From Marasmius tenuissimus (taxonomy: Eukaryota; Basidiomycota; Agaricomycetes; Agaricales; Marasmiaceae): a stretch of DNA of 64,000 bases. Positions within the stretch are counted from its first letter, which is position 1. The number at the start of each line of letters is the position of its first letter. The position numbers were made by a program, and so were the translations under genes. The notes beneath the pieces were generated by a model. The model did not search any database, was not told where the DNA came from, and worked only from the letters and a program-made list of their open reading frames with translations. The DNA is taken from NCBI GenBank assembly GCA_029532415.1, contig JAQOTA010000060.1:2418001-2482000 (forward strand). The letters run 5' to 3'. This document shows, in pieces, positions 11,680 to 24,062 of this stretch.

Positions 11680-14600
11680 ATGTTCAGTAGGATCGCGGTA
11701 TACGGTCCGGATGTCCTGTGAATGAGTTAAAGAAAGGAAAGAGAATACATGACATCTTCAGCTGCCCTTTCCTTCTCACAATCTCCTGCTGATTGCTCTC
11801 CAAGATGTCAGGAGTCGAAATGTAAGGTTGTTATTACCCTCAGCGAATGCTGGTCTGAGAGCTCGCGATCGTTGCAGTCATTCTCTATCCAAATCATCCA
11901 CGAGCGATGCAAAGCTCAACAAGATCTCCTCGCAAGTTACTCAGAACAAGGTAACCTTCATCCTAATTGTCTGCTGGCGATCGAATGACACTCGTTCAGG
12001 CGCGAGGAGGAGCACAAGCAATGCGTGAGTCGCTTCACCACGATTGTGATGAACGAGCCTCCTACAATCATCAATGCCAGTCTATGCGATCGGCCTCACG
12101 GAGGAAGACATGAACAAGCCACAAGTTCGTAAAAACATACATCCCCAATTGCCGGCTAATTCGTGTTAGATTGGAATCTCCCCTATTTGGTGGGAGGGTA
12201 CGTTCTTTGATTCACATCATCACGTACCGACGCAACATTGACCCCACGGCTATCTGTAGGAAACCCATGTAATTCTCACCTGGCAAGCCTCTCTTTGGAC
12301 CCGAACGACCTTGGAACACTGATGTCGCGCAGCTCAACCTCTCGAAGTATGTCAAGCAAGGCTGCCAGGAAGAGGATCTCGTCGGACTGACGTTCAACAC
12401 CATCGGAGTGAGGTGAGTGAATCCGTTTGCTTTGTTTCGATGCTTCCCTGAAGTTTCTCGTTTAGTGATGCGATAACTATGGGAACTGACGGTCAGTCTC
12501 TATGACTTTTCTCCTTTCCGAAGTCACTAACGGAAACTCTCAATTTGCCGTAGGAATGCGTTACTCGTGAGATACATTCGATTAGACCACTATTGCCTCC
12601 CAACTAAGCACAACTACCTCGTTCTTAGGCTCCCAAGTCGAGATATTATTGCCGACTCCATCGAAGCGGTACGTTTCGATCATAACGTTCGTTCTCCTCG
12701 CTCAAGTGTCGACCTGACTTTAGGTGGTCCTCGTACGTTCTCACTCCCCAAGAAGCTTGTTTCAGTCTATGTCAAGTGGAGCTCACTTCTAGGCACAACA
12801 CTACGACGGCAACATTGCCATCCCTGGGTGCGACAAGAACATGCCTGGCTGCTTCATGGCCGCCTGCCGCCACAATCGACCGAGCATTCTCATATACGGT
12901 GGTACCATCCAGGCCGGTACAAGACACGCTGGTCGGTAGCCTGAATATCGCGATTATATGGGACGTGATCTCACACGCCTCTTATCGTTAGACTGCCCCG
13001 CGATGGGTTACAAGAAAGGCGACACTGTAAATATCTCGGACGCCTTCGAGTCCTATGGTGAGTCGCTGATTCTACCCCGAAAGCATGCTCTCGATGTTTC
13101 ATAATCTCTTTCAGGTGCTTTTACGATTGGGAAAATTACCGATGAGGAGAGGTTCGATGTTGTTAGACATGCGTGCCCTGGTGCTGGTGCGTGTGGTGGG
13201 ATGTATACGTGCGTCTCTTTCCTAGCAACCTCACGTTAAGGTGGGAACTGACTGTGTGCTTCACATCAGTGCTAATACGATGAGCTCCGCTCTCGAGGTT
13301 ATGGGCATGAGTTTGCCTTATTCATCGAGTACTCCCGCCGAACATCCCGGTCGGTCGCTTTACCAGATCTGTTGTCATTTTGCTAACTTGAATGCAGAGA
13401 AGATACAGGAGTGTATCCGAGCTGGAAAGTACATGAAGAAGTTGCTGGAGCTGGACCTGAAACCCAAGTAGGGACAATCGAATATTGAGGCCCATGATCT
13501 ACAAGACTCAAATCTTCGACAGGGACATCCTCACTCGCCAGTCGTTTTTGAACGCCATAGCGATCATCAACGTCCTCGGGGGCTCTACCAACGCCGTGAG
13601 TATGCCTCATGGGACTCAACCAGAGGAGCCTGAGACTGACTTGTGTGCATAACTAGACCCTTCATTTCCTAGCTATGGCTCGTGCGGCTGAGATCGAAGT
13701 ACGCAAGCCGTGTCGACTATCGCCTTTCACTACTGAACGAATATTACTAGTTAACCATCGACGATTTCCAAACGGTCGCCAACAGAACACCCTACTTAGC
13801 GGATCTGAAGTGAGGCCTCCATCCGAGCTGAACTACAATATGTACTCACGAACAGCCCCGTCCTAGACCATCAGGAAAGTACTACATGGAAGACGTCCAC
13901 CGAGTAGGGGGCATTCCCGCCCTCGTCAAGTACTTGATCAATCACAGCGACATCATTGACGGCAACCAGCTCACCGTCACGGGCAAGACCATCGCAGAGA
14001 ACCTCGCAGACGTGGCCGAGCTTACCTTTGATAACCAGGACGTCATTAGACCCTTGGACAACCCCATCAAGCCTTCGGGACACTTGACAATCCTCCGAGG
14101 TAACCTATGTCCTGGGTCGGCTGTCGCGAAGATTACGGGCAAGGAAGGAAGTAAATTTGAAGGAACCGCAAAGTGCTTCGATAGGTATGCATACCTCCCC
14201 GGGGCGGTAGCGGACTTCAAACTCATAAATTCTTTTACTAGCCTCGAAGGGTTCTTCCCAGCGTTAGAACGAGGGGAAATTAAAGCTGGAATGATTCTGA
14301 TTTTCAGGTATCAAGGGCCCAAGGGAGCACCGGGGATGCCAGAGGTGAGTATCACATTTTCATTTTTGTACGAGTTTCGCTAATCAGGAGATTCCCTTCC
14401 TTGATTAGATGTTGGGTATAAGCACTACAGATACCCACGTTCGATATATAATTCTTACACCTGCGTAGGTCCCACTGGTGCCATCGCCGGTGCTGGCCTG
14501 TCCAATTCGACGGCTTTGATCACAGACGGTCGTTTCTCTGGCGCAAGTCGAGGATTTATCATTGGCCATGTTGTGCCCGAGGCCCGTCTTGGTGGACCGA

Positions 14601-14906
14601 TCGCACTCGTCAAGGTATTTAATTTCTGGTCGTGAAGGAAGTTCATTCTGATACCATGAAGGACGGCGATCGTATCATCATCGACTCGGAGGCCCGTACC
14701 ATCACTTGGGATGTGGATGAAGACGAACAAGCACGTCGAAAGCAAGAATGGGCGGCGTCCGACAAAGGACAACTGACGGTGAAGCGAGGCATCCTATACC
14801 GATACGCTCGAGACGTAGCAGTGAGCTTCCACCGTTTCTCCAGACGTTCCTGAACAGTATTCTCATTGATGTGCAGCCGGCCAGCGAGGGTGGATATTGT
14901 GATTGA
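11680..14906 (+). CDS. ILV3: Dihydroxy-acid dehydratase, mitochondrial (branched-chain amino acid synthesis)
   Basis: Fe-S enzyme that dehydrates 2,3-dihydroxy-isovalerate and -methylvalerate to the keto-acid precursors of valine, leucine and isoleucine in mitochondria. Clear family core: [113 protein letters not shown], ending [16 protein letters not shown]; the cluster-binding cysteines are all present. Many short introns; 12283-12332 has a GC donor (gcaagc) joining CNSHL to [10 protein letters not shown]. The leader peptide is less certain: the frame upstream of [17 protein letters not shown] has no ATG, and I propose exon 11680-11717 ([13 protein letters not shown]) spliced to 11812. Convergent with the gene at 15011. 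Confidence 0.93.
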
Positions 14907-15010
14907 AACACTCATCAGATTAGCGCAGTCCCAATGTAAAGGTACATGTAATAGTAAAGAACACACAGAATGTCCAGGATAAAAAAAGCCGGTTAAGAAC
15001 GCCACGAAGG

Positions 15011-15743
15011 CTAGCCATTGGTTTTCGGTCGAGCCAGAGGGACGGTAGGTTCACTTGCACTGGCTGGAGCGAAGTCGTGTCGATGGACTGGCAAGCCAGG
15101 TTCGCTTTCATGACCTTGAAGTGACGGACGAGGATGCGTATCTCCCTTCTCGTGGTCGGGTTCAGGAAGAACGTAATCTCCGGGCTTGCCGTGGCCGAGG
15201 AGAACAGCAGGATCAGCTAGCACCACCAAGTAAGAATGTAGCGCTGTGGATACGACGAATTGAAGCGTACGAGGAATGATGATCTTCTCTGGTGGCTCAG
15301 ATCCTTTAGCTGCTTTCATCTCTTCAAGATTTTTGCCCTCTGCCTCGGCGGCCCTTTTCCTCAACTTGTGTCTACGGCGTTTTCTGATATAGATGAAGAG
15401 TCCAATGATCCAAGCTAGGCTAGAAACATTCTATTTTCAGGATCTTTGGTAGGATCATAGTTTGAAGACAGTACTCACCCCATTACTACACCACAGACGA
15501 CTCCTGCTATAATGGGTGTTTTGGCCTTTTGACTGCGTGCTATATGAGCGACTGGTATGTGTGACAGATAAAAAAAGAGCCTACCCATTTAATGAGGCGG
15601 CTTCCGACGAAGAAACTGCATGGACGTGAAACACTGGTGTCGGGTCAAGTCGTGCGTCTGTGAAGTGATTCTGAGTCGAGATTTGAGATTTTGGAAGCTG
15701 ACAGCGGTGGCATACCAGGATTTGGAGAGCGGGCAAGGAACAT
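15011..15743 (-). CDS. Small single-pass membrane protein, function unknown
   Basis: I do not recognise a family. Splicing from ATG at 15743 gives a short protein beginning MFLARSPNPDARLDPTPVFH, then AHIARSQKAKTPIIAGVVCG, a hydrophobic segment (VVCGVVMGLAWIIGLFIYI), a strongly basic stop-transfer stretch (RKRRRHKLRKR), and a hydrophilic tail with EKIIIPPDPAVLLGHGKPGD ending VPLARPKTNG. The order (outside, membrane helix, basic, cytosolic tail) suggests the C-terminus is cytosolic, although no signal peptide is visible, so an upstream exon is possible. Four exons are supported by phase agreement and good gt...ag sites. Convergent with ILV3 (104 bp). Confidence 0.55.
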
Positions 15744-16000
15744 GATGAGTGTTGAAAACAAACATGGAGACGGATATTATGATCTCGGCTGTCAGCTGCG
15801 CTTTCACTAAGCTGTGCCTTGGTGGTGGCGTTTCCATTTCCGGCGAATGGTGCCGACCGTTCCGAGTGCCTAGATTTAGAGACAACCCCAGGTCGAAGGT
15901 ATACTTAGACGAGTATCCGTGGATGTAAAAATATGTACTACTCATTGTACAGCTACTCAACAATTACAGAAGATTAATTATCCGAATAATAATAGGAAGA

Positions 16001-18714
16001 TCATGTCGGCGAAGGCTGAGTTACAACTGGCGTCGACGCTGCGGCTGGCGGTGGAACAGAGGCCAGACCCTGATGGGGAATAGGTGCAAGCACCTGGGCC
16101 GGTGGTGCAGATGTAGGGAGTACTGGCGAGACCTGAGCCGAAGTGGACGCTTGAGCAGGAGGGGATGATGCGATGGGCGTACTTGTCTGCGCAGCAGGAG
16201 CAGAAGTTTGCACCGTAGGCTGCGCGACAGAAAACGTTGGAATATACTGCCGAACCTGTTCCGGTACCAATTCTCTTGGTAATCGTGCGATGGTATCCAA
16301 TGGAGCTCTTTTCGCAAGAGCCAAGAGGTTAAGGCGAAGATGGCGCATGCTGGGGTCCTCCACCGCCCCATCTGAGCTTGCAGCGGCTGGCTTTCGATTA
16401 TTCTCCAGTATCGCCCGAGAGACGTAAGAGAGCACCTGGTCTAGTTTCTCGGACGTTGGCCGCCCGCCATCGATATTCATCGAATTCGTGTCCTCGCTTT
16501 TCCCTTCTAGACTCTTCCCCACCCATTCCGCCTCGCTCAGGAACAGCTCCTCCGGCGCCTTGATCAATGAGGACATGTCGATCTTGTGCAATCTTATCTG
16601 CTTCAGGGCAACTAGAGCTTGTATGGCGATGGGGTAGACGTGCATAGATTTCGCAACTTGGGAGTTGACTTGGTCAATGTTCATGTGCCGGGCAAGCTCC
16701 CTAGATTTTGCGAGGCGTGCCATCGCAAAGGGCGTTTTCCGAAGAAGTGAATGACGAGCATCAGTGAGCGCATCGACGACATTTTGCTCCGCCCAACCAG
16801 TCATAGGCAAGTCTGAGACGGACGAAGAAGAGCCAAACGCGAGGATGTCCTGTAAGACGTGCCCAATTCAGTATCACAAAGCGAAGCTAAGGGAAAGCAT
16901 GGTCGTACCGAAGGTGGTGTCAAAAATTCAGCTACGCTCCTGACATATGCAAGCCCGCTCGCTCCGCCATATACCACATCCCGTATGTAGTTTTCACCCT
17001 CAACAGCTCGGTTCACGCTCCAATAATACTGCAGAGGGGAGGTGATCGTACTCTTCTCGAGTGGTCGGTTCGCCGACAGGTCGGGTTCCAAACTATCTCG
17101 GATTAGAGTAAACGTCCCCTCTTCCTCGTCCTTGAATGTGCCCCGCCGCTTCATCTCTTCAGCAAGCTCTGCAGCCAAGAGCGTGAACGACCCAAAGTCA
17201 GACGCGTGAGCTTCCCTCGGAACCTTCCAATCTGATTCCTCATTCTCCTCTCGATCCTCTTCCCTGTCTTTCGGTCGATTACGAGAGTTGGCATTCCGTT
17301 GTATCGTCCAGTATCGAAATTTGGTGGATTTTTCCGTTGGCATAGCTCCTACTAGAGGACGATCTTGAGTGGTATTGATAGCAGTCGGGAATTGCGCAGG
17401 CGGTTGTGGTGTTTGGGATTGCGATTGAAGATGATTGCTGGGCGGAAGAAGAGGAGGGTAAAGTGGAGTAAGAGTCGGTCTAGTAACAGGATCCGGAACA
17501 AGAGCAGAGAGTGTTGCGAAAGGGTCTTCCACTTGAAAAGGACTTGAGATGTGGAAGAATTTTGTATTGTTTTTGAACTTACTCTCGAAATAGTCAAGAC
17601 TGCCATCCGCACGTAATGGTGGTCCCTCCTTCTCAATTCTAAGTCTTTCCTTCTTGGTTTTGTATCGCTTGCCTGAAGCAAAGTCAGCCGGAGCTATCGA
17701 AGCGGGCATTCACCAGAAATATACCTTTGAGTTTCAACGCAAGCATAGTCGCTGCCCAATCCGATCCTGCAGGAAAAGCTCCGAGACCATCTTTCGAGCC
17801 AGGTAATCTTCCTTCGGGATCGACTGATTCCTTAACGGATTTAGTGGCGGGGGCAGAAGGGGGATTGGCGGCTTTTCGGTAAGGTGCCCGGGTGCTTCTT
17901 CTACTGGATGGTTGAGTTGAGGGGCCAGGTGTAGCCGAGTGATCTCGTGGGCCTGGTGTATCAACGTCCATTGGTTCGACATCGTCTTCAGTCCTGTTGT
18001 TATCTGGTTCATCGTCCTTCTCGACTTCGATGTTCCAATCCGTCTCGTATTGAATCACGGTCGCGGAAGCTTTGGCTATATGGTCCAATCCCCACGTCTC
18101 AATCTTTTGAGCTTCGTTATGGTATGGGGTGCCAGGCGGGTTAAAGGTCTTCGCATTGTTTACTACGAGTCGAAAATCATCCTTGAAACACCGTTTCAGT
18201 AATCTCGAGAACCGAAGAGAGATAACAGTACCCACTGCGAACTCCTCCAGAGACCTATACCTCCCCTTGGCAACTTTGTTGGACATGGTGCCAAAGTCCA
18301 TAGGATGCTTGATGATATCAGTGTAACCTGGCACTAGTGTGGTATCAACAGGCTGAAGAAAAAAGGCATAGTCATCTTTCCTATGGTTGTCTTCGTTATA
18401 AACTGGGTGATTGCACTGAAGAAAACAAGCGCGTACTTCTTTATCTGTGCTATCAACTTGGTGATTACCTCTTTCAGAGGCTTGAGCTTCAGTGGACGAG
18501 GCGCTCTCTTCTCCTTGACTGGCGTATTGTATCCCGAGGCTGAAGCCTTTCCTTTCGACTTTTTCGAAGCATTTGCCGCTTTGATGGACTTGAGAGAGGG
18601 AAGAACAAGAGTGATTCCAGATCCAGATGGCTTCGTTCCTGGCTGTTCTATAGGCGATTCTGGCTGGCTATCGATGTCGTCGACAAAAACTGTGTCGGAC
18701 TCGAACACGTCCAT
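16001..18714 (-). CDS. Bromodomain protein, BRD7/BRD9-like
   Basis: Probable chromatin-associated acetyl-lysine reader. The bromodomain lies near the N-terminus: LKPLKEVITKLIAQIKKKDD, YAFFLQPVDTTLVPGYTDII, KHPMDFGTMSNKVAKGRYRS and DFRLVVNNAKTFNPPGTPYH; the last carries the conserved acetyl-lysine-binding Asn region (NAKTFN, Phe where Tyr is common). Downstream are acidic and Ser/Pro linkers, a helical charged region (SFTLLAAELAEEMKRRGTF) and a long low-complexity Pro/Ala/Ser tail ending VVTQPSPT. The arrangement (short N-terminus, one bromodomain, DUF3512-like C-terminal half) fits the BRD7/9 group found in SWI/SNF-type complexes; that complex assignment is inference. The start MDVFESDTVF (18714) is chosen; an in-frame ATG lies 33 bp upstream. 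Divergent from the Ap4A phosphorylase gene. Confidence 0.8.
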
Positions 18715-18819
18715 GAAAAACAATTTCCGCAATCTTACATAATGCAAACAACAAAGGCCTAAGCGCCATGTCTGTCACTTAGACGCTCACAGTTACTTTA
18801 TCCCGTACCACCACCCAAG
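18715..18819. promoter_or_regulatory. Short bidirectional promoter, bromodomain gene / Ap4A phosphorylase
   Basis: Only 105 bp lie between the chosen start codons of two divergent genes, so the promoters overlap. No clear TATA box was seen. Confidence 0.4.
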
Positions 18820-20053
18820 ATGCTTCCCCCCGAGGTCATAGCGAAGATTCCCTCTCAATACGAACAGGCCCTGGATGCTGGAGACCTTTTCTTCTTCCCC
18901 TCTACAGTCCATACCCACTCGGAGTCTGGCATCGAAGTAATATCCAGACTTGCATCTCTCGAAACTGCCATTTGACGACGCGTCTAGTACGAAATTCGTT
19001 TATGCCTTGCGCTTCAGAAGAAACCGACACTTCCCTCACCTCATTTTGACACCAAGGAGGCACCAGTCAAGACAGATGACGCTTCGAAACCTAACGATCC
19101 CTTTGCCCCACCGTACAACAACGGTCTTTTTGTTGGATATTTGCGCGACGCTCGCTACGATGAGGAAGAATACGTCGTCTTGGTGAGCCGACTCAAAGGC
19201 ATCACCAGAGCTGTATCTGATCACTTCCGATCCGTAGCTGAACAAGTACTGCGTGGTCAAGGAGCACACTTTGCTTGTAACGAAAGGTTGGGACATCCAG
19301 TCGTGAGTCGGCCGTCACTGAATACTCGATCCAGAGTTTCGTTCACAGTCATCGCCGCCCACACCGGACGACTTGGTGAACGCATACGCGTTACTGGCAG
19401 CAGCACGAAAGAAACATAAGAACATGATCGCATTCTATAATTGTAAGCTTCCCGCGGACCTATACGCTTCATAAAGCCTACTGAAGTCATGCCTACCTTT
19501 GTGCTTAGGCGGAGAACTGAGCGGGGCTAGTCAAGCTCATAAACACCTACAACTCATCGAGGTTGAGGACGACGGCCCACCGATCGAAGTCATCGCTCAA
19601 CAGATCAACCTCGAGACGCCCGACAAACCGTTCTCCATCTCCCGCTTGCCTTACGCAAATCATGTCTACCGTTTCCCTTCCAACCTCTATTCATCTCGTC
19701 CCGAAGAGGTGGAGAGGATCCTCACTCAGGCCTTCGTATCCCTCCTCGACCTCGCAATCTCTTCGATCCGCTACGATTCCGAATATCCTCAGGGGAAAAC
19801 GTCGTATAACGTTATTCTGACACTTAACCACATTCACGTCATCCCGCGATGCACTGACGAATACACGTTGAGCTCTACCGGCGGAACTCTCAACATCAAC
19901 TCCCTCGGATACGCCGGTATGCTCTTAGTCAAGAGCGAGGAAGAATTAGAGGCCGTGAAGCAGGAAGGAATATCGAAGATCCTGAGGGCGACGGGGCTTG
20001 AGAATGTTCACGATAAGCAGGTTTCCGGGGTGACCAACGATGACGTTCAGTGA
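18820..20053 (+). CDS. Diadenosine tetraphosphate phosphorylase (ATP adenylyltransferase, Apa1/Apa2 family)
   Basis: Breaks Ap4A with phosphate into ATP and ADP, controlling dinucleoside polyphosphates in cytosol and nucleus. The first exon encodes MLPPEVIAKIPSQYEQALDA and ends at GIE; after an intron, YEIRLCLALQKKPTLPSPHF and PFAPPYNNGLFVGYL follow. The catalytic signature of this HIT-superfamily branch, CGELSGASQAHKHLQLIEV (HxHxQ-type), is present, with PYANHVYRFPSNLYSSRPEE and SYNVILTLNHIHVIPR downstream and a C-terminus GYAGMLLVKSEEELEAVKQE. Introns (for example after GIE and after AFYN) are short and phase-consistent. The full family length is covered, with no missing key residue. Confidence 0.92.
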
Positions 20054-20544
20054 GACTGTGAAGATTCGGCTGATAGAGTGTGTAGAATCACTGTAGATCT
20101 AGATAGACCTGGAATTTACTGACCGTGAAACAGACTTGGCTCTGCAGGGTTCAAGCCCAAGAAGGCAACGCCGTGAACTTCGATTCGACACGTCAATCGC
20201 GTACAGCATCATCATGTCCGTGATTGAGCAACCTGCTAAACGATCATGACACTAACAGCACACAGAACAACCCGGAGCGCTGCTCACATGGTTCCCATCC
20301 ACGATACTGACAGATGGACAGGCCATTTTTGCAGACAAAGCATTTCAGAGTCAAAGAAGTACAGTGTCCCACCCCTCCGCATAGAAAACGTACAGGTCCC
20401 TCCCCCCATTTCGCAGATCCACCAAGAGTCAATAAAGAATGGAAAGATGAACCCAGTTCATCGAATCTCATAACCCTCCCTACTCCCAATATCAGAGGCA
20501 AAAGTCTCGGGTATACAGACTTGAACGGCCATGAATGAACGGTG

Positions 20545-21171
20545 TTAAGCTCGTCCACCTGAGCCCCTATTCCCCTTCGCTTCTTCCATAGTCTCTCCTT
20601 TCAGGACCGCACGAATATAACATCCGGCGGCTATAAGACCCCAAATAGCGGAATTAGTCCCCTAACAACCAAGTCAGCCACAAAGTTGACAGATTTAGAC
20701 AGCCCCACCCTACCTGATAGTACAAGATGGTCAGGAATGATTGGAAGAACAGCAAAACGATCTTTAAGGCGAAGCTTCGATGAATGGAGAGTGATTTCAC
20801 TTGAGGAATCGGATATTCCAGTGCCAGCATGCAAAGTCCCATAATCATAGCGAGAATCTGGATGATAGGTTGCTTCACGATGAGCGTGATGAAAACCGCT
20901 GCTCCAGGAGCGGGCCTGTTTCCAAGGGTGAGTATATTGACAGGAAAAGCTTCATTCGCTACGCACTGGAGTCCTCCGGGGTCACGAAGAGTGCCTCCGA
21001 TGAAGTCCCAAAAGAATTTGCGGAACATCAATCCATAGAATCCAGACCAGACAGCGTCTAAAAGGATGACTCTTGAGTCCTGTAAGCGAATGAGAATGAC
21101 GGAAATAACTCACAGATACTGGACGTGATAGAGATGAAGCGTGCGAGGTCATGCCAAATAAGAACGCCCAT
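20545..21171 (-). CDS. Predicted multi-pass membrane protein of a basidiomycete family, function unknown
   Basis: Start ATG at 21171 gives MGVLIWHDLARFISITSSIY, then AVWSGFYGLMFRKFFWDFIG, GTLRDPGGLQ, AAVFITLIVKQPIIQILAMI and ALKIVLLFFQSFLTILYYQG, ending ETMEEAKGNRGSGGRA. At least three strongly hydrophobic segments are visible, so it is an integral membrane protein of roughly 170 residues. Two introns are supported: one splitting SSI-Y and one after LYYQ (gtaggg...gttag). The protein resembles uncharacterised membrane proteins I associate with basidiomycetes (possibly the family named DUF7727; I am not sure of that name). No enzymatic motif is seen. Confidence 0.7.
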
Positions 21172-21567
21172 TGTTCAAAGATTGTTCAGAAAGCTTGCGA
21201 CGAGAATTTAGGAGCCTGCTCGAATCGTACTAAGACGAGAGAAAAGGTTTGCTTGACGAAAAGAAAAGGAAGGTTTGAAGAAAATGCGCAATGGAGAGCA
21301 CAGCTCGAAAGAAGAATGAGGGGAACCCAAGGGATGGTGGACGAGAAAGAGAAGGCAAGGCTTTTGTTGGCTTTCTCACACAGCCTTCGGGTCCCTGTCT
21401 CTGATTACATGAGCATCAGGCAACCATCTGCGGACTTCGAAATGCCCCTGATCCGAGCAATGAGCGATCAAATGTATTATGTTTGAGCATTTGAGCATGA
21501 AAGTGATAAATTTCCCCCTAAATAGTCCATATATAGATAAAATCAGTGCAAAAAAGAGTGGAGGTTG

Positions 21568-23324
21568 CTAAGGATCCAAATCCAAGACAGGTCCTGGCGG
21601 GCGGCTCGGCCTGACTGGCGCGCCCTAGACTTTGGGTCAGCTCGAAATGAAGAACCGGTGCAACGGATGGCACTCACTGCATCAGAGACCGCTGGAGACG
21701 TAGCTCGGGTACTTGATGGTGGTTTCGGAACCCTCAGCATTGGGACCGTTGAAGAAGTTGTACTCCCCGCACGGGAGTGGTTGTAGTCCATCTGTGGATG
21801 CAAAGTTGACGATGCATAATAGCTAGGAGCAATTGAGTGTCGATCGGGAAATGACTTGTTTTGAATGAGCGGCGGTGGGAACGCAAATGGCGAGTCAGGT
21901 CTTTGAGATGTTTGGAACGGCAAGACTGGCGTCGTAGGAGAGCCCGCCTCTATCCTGCCCTTGCGGGCACCCCTCTTCCGCAGGAGGAGAACCAAAAGCA
22001 CCAAAAGGGTGATCACTGCCACGCCACCCCCAACCGATATTCCAATGATCGCCGCTTTGGGGACAGACCTGGATGGTGACCTAAGCGCGTCAATTAGCTA
22101 TAGCAAGCGAGTCCCACATTTGAAACTCACCCTGAGTTCACATCGCCGGAGTTGGTCGTCCCATTGAAAGAATATACCACGAAGGCGTCGACGTCGATGA
22201 AGCGACTTCCTTGCTCCTGAATATCCGATTTCATCGACAGGGTGTGTTGACCAGGACCGAGCCCGTCTGCGAAGTACTAAAAACAATTGATGATATGGTC
22301 AAAGCGAATAACGAGACAGCAACTTCATCGAACTCACCCAAAGAACCTGAGAGTGAAGACTCCTAACGTTGCGCGGTCCAGCGCTCATCGGGATCAGCGT
22401 CGTTTGCCCGTTCAGGCTAACGTGAACGTTGGCATGATCGTTTGAGACTGTCCCGTACACTGCTATGGCCTGACCTGCAAAAGAAACGGATGCGCTCGAG
22501 CCGTTTGTCGAGGAGAAGCTTGAGGTGTAATCAGCGCTGGAGTGCTCAAAATCCATTTCGAACGGTAAGCTCTTACTGGAGTGTGTTGTTCATGAAATCG
22601 GAAGCGGTGTTGGTTTCCCATTCGGGGAGGGGTTGGTATACCACCCTTGGGTCACTATCGTCTATCACCGACATGGACATTGAAGACCTTTGAGTATTAC
22701 ATACCCTGAGTGATTGTTCGAGATGTAGATCATATATCGTTGGCTCACCCTGCTGCTTCGTGGTGTACATCCATATAGTCGATGTTAACTGGATTTGAAC
22801 CGGAGCTAGTAAGGATGGCAGTATGCGGGCCATTGCTCAACCCGTGTGCAGAGCCCAGTAGTCTCTTCGTGTTCTGACTCCGGCTCCCAGCTTCCGAACG
22901 AATATCACGTCCATCAACCGTAACCGCATAGTCACCAAAGCCGGCGGTGTCGAGTCCGTATACGGATATTCCAGTTCCTGTTGAGGCCTACCACCTCAGA
23001 ACCGACGTGTAAATTGAGTGAGGCATCCACTACGCACCGTTGAAAGATATAGTGGCCTTGGCCCCCGCTGTTTGTGTTGTACGCAACGATCTCCCAGAGG
23101 CGGCCTGCCAATGAGTTTGGAGGTCAGAACTCGTCAAAGCTACGCAAAATGTAGATCTCACGTTGGCGAGAGTGTCATTGGGAAGCACGTCGATCCAGGC
23201 TTCAAGAGGGGAGTAGTTTATCAACGGAGAGGTGTCTTCCACTAAAAAGCGGAAGACACGTTAGTAAGTTTTCGAGCACAGAGGATGGATCTTGTTACCC
23301 ACCAGTAACGTTGAAGGCAACCAT
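21568..23324 (-). CDS. Single-pass transmembrane protein with tandem carbohydrate-binding-like ectodomain, function unknown
   Basis: A family that is abundant in Agaricomycetes but has no assigned role. The likely start at 23324 gives MVAFNVTVEDTSPLINYSPL. Two related beta-rich units follow: one with GRSLRTTQTAGAKATISFNG and LLGSAHGLSNGPHTAILTSS, the second with FSSTNGSSASVSFAGQAIAV, YGTVSNDHANVHVSLNGQTT. Then come SGDVNSGSPSRSVPKAAIIG, a membrane helix (ISVGGGVAVITLLVLLVLLL), a basic RKRGARKGR stretch and a Ser/Pro-rich cytosolic tail ending PSRPPGPVLDLDP. Splicing the last intron (gtgagt...gtctag) puts the stop at 21568. No hydrophobic signal peptide is seen; an upstream exon up to about 23497 is possible. 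A sensing or cell-wall adhesion role would be guesswork. Confidence 0.65.
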
Positions 23325-24062
23325 CCGGGAGACGAAATGAGGAGGGAGTCCTCCTCCAACGTTTGGGCTGACTCAATCTTACGACGAGAGTCGTTGAGCA
23401 CTGTTTCCCGTGTGGCCAAGGGTGAGCTAACGATGCCTTCAACATTTGCTTGATGATCAATTAACCGTAATGCCAGCTGGCAACGGCGAGACATCAATAC
23501 TGTGAATTTGGACAGATGGCGACGTCCCCGGGTCAGCCTCCAGCATTCTGCAACGCGATGCAGATGATAGATGCCCAGATGGCGATTTCCCTCCGACTTT
23601 CACCCAATGACAAATTCGACACAGCGTTAAAATCCAAGACCTACATGCATATTGACATCAAGATTGAAGTCAACTCGGAGAGGCACGGTCATCATAAAGC
23701 AGAGAGGAGAGCCGAGGAGATTTGTGGGGAGCAGAGTTTCAACGCGACTGGTCGCAGCGCGTCACCCAATTGAATTCGGGATGGTCATGATCACGATGCT
23801 GTGTCCCAGTCGAAGGTAAGGTCGCGTATAAAGTCAAAGATTTCGATGTAAAAAAGACCTGAGTTGTTGAGAACGACGATGAAATGAAGCCAAAGGACCT
23901 TTTGCAAGAAAAGTTTCAGAGTACAAGGCCAAGTCACCCGCTTCGGAAGCTTTAGTTTTATTATTATTTGGTCCCCAAACGAACAGCATCTAACAGCACC
24001 ATTCTCTTCTCCTGCGATCATCTCACTCTCTTGGGATTTTCTACAGGTGCTCAACAATCTAA
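23325..24062. other. Intergenic stretch, divergent promoters
   Basis: About 740 bp between divergent genes. I find no convincing coding exon here, although a missing N-terminal exon of the minus-strand membrane protein could lie near 23470-23500. Confidence 0.4.

Noticed and set aside
20145..20165. Possible tRNA T-arm (gggttcaagccc)
   Set aside because: Only three base pairs form and the rest of a cloverleaf is absent; it lies in the 3' flank of the Ap4A phosphorylase gene.
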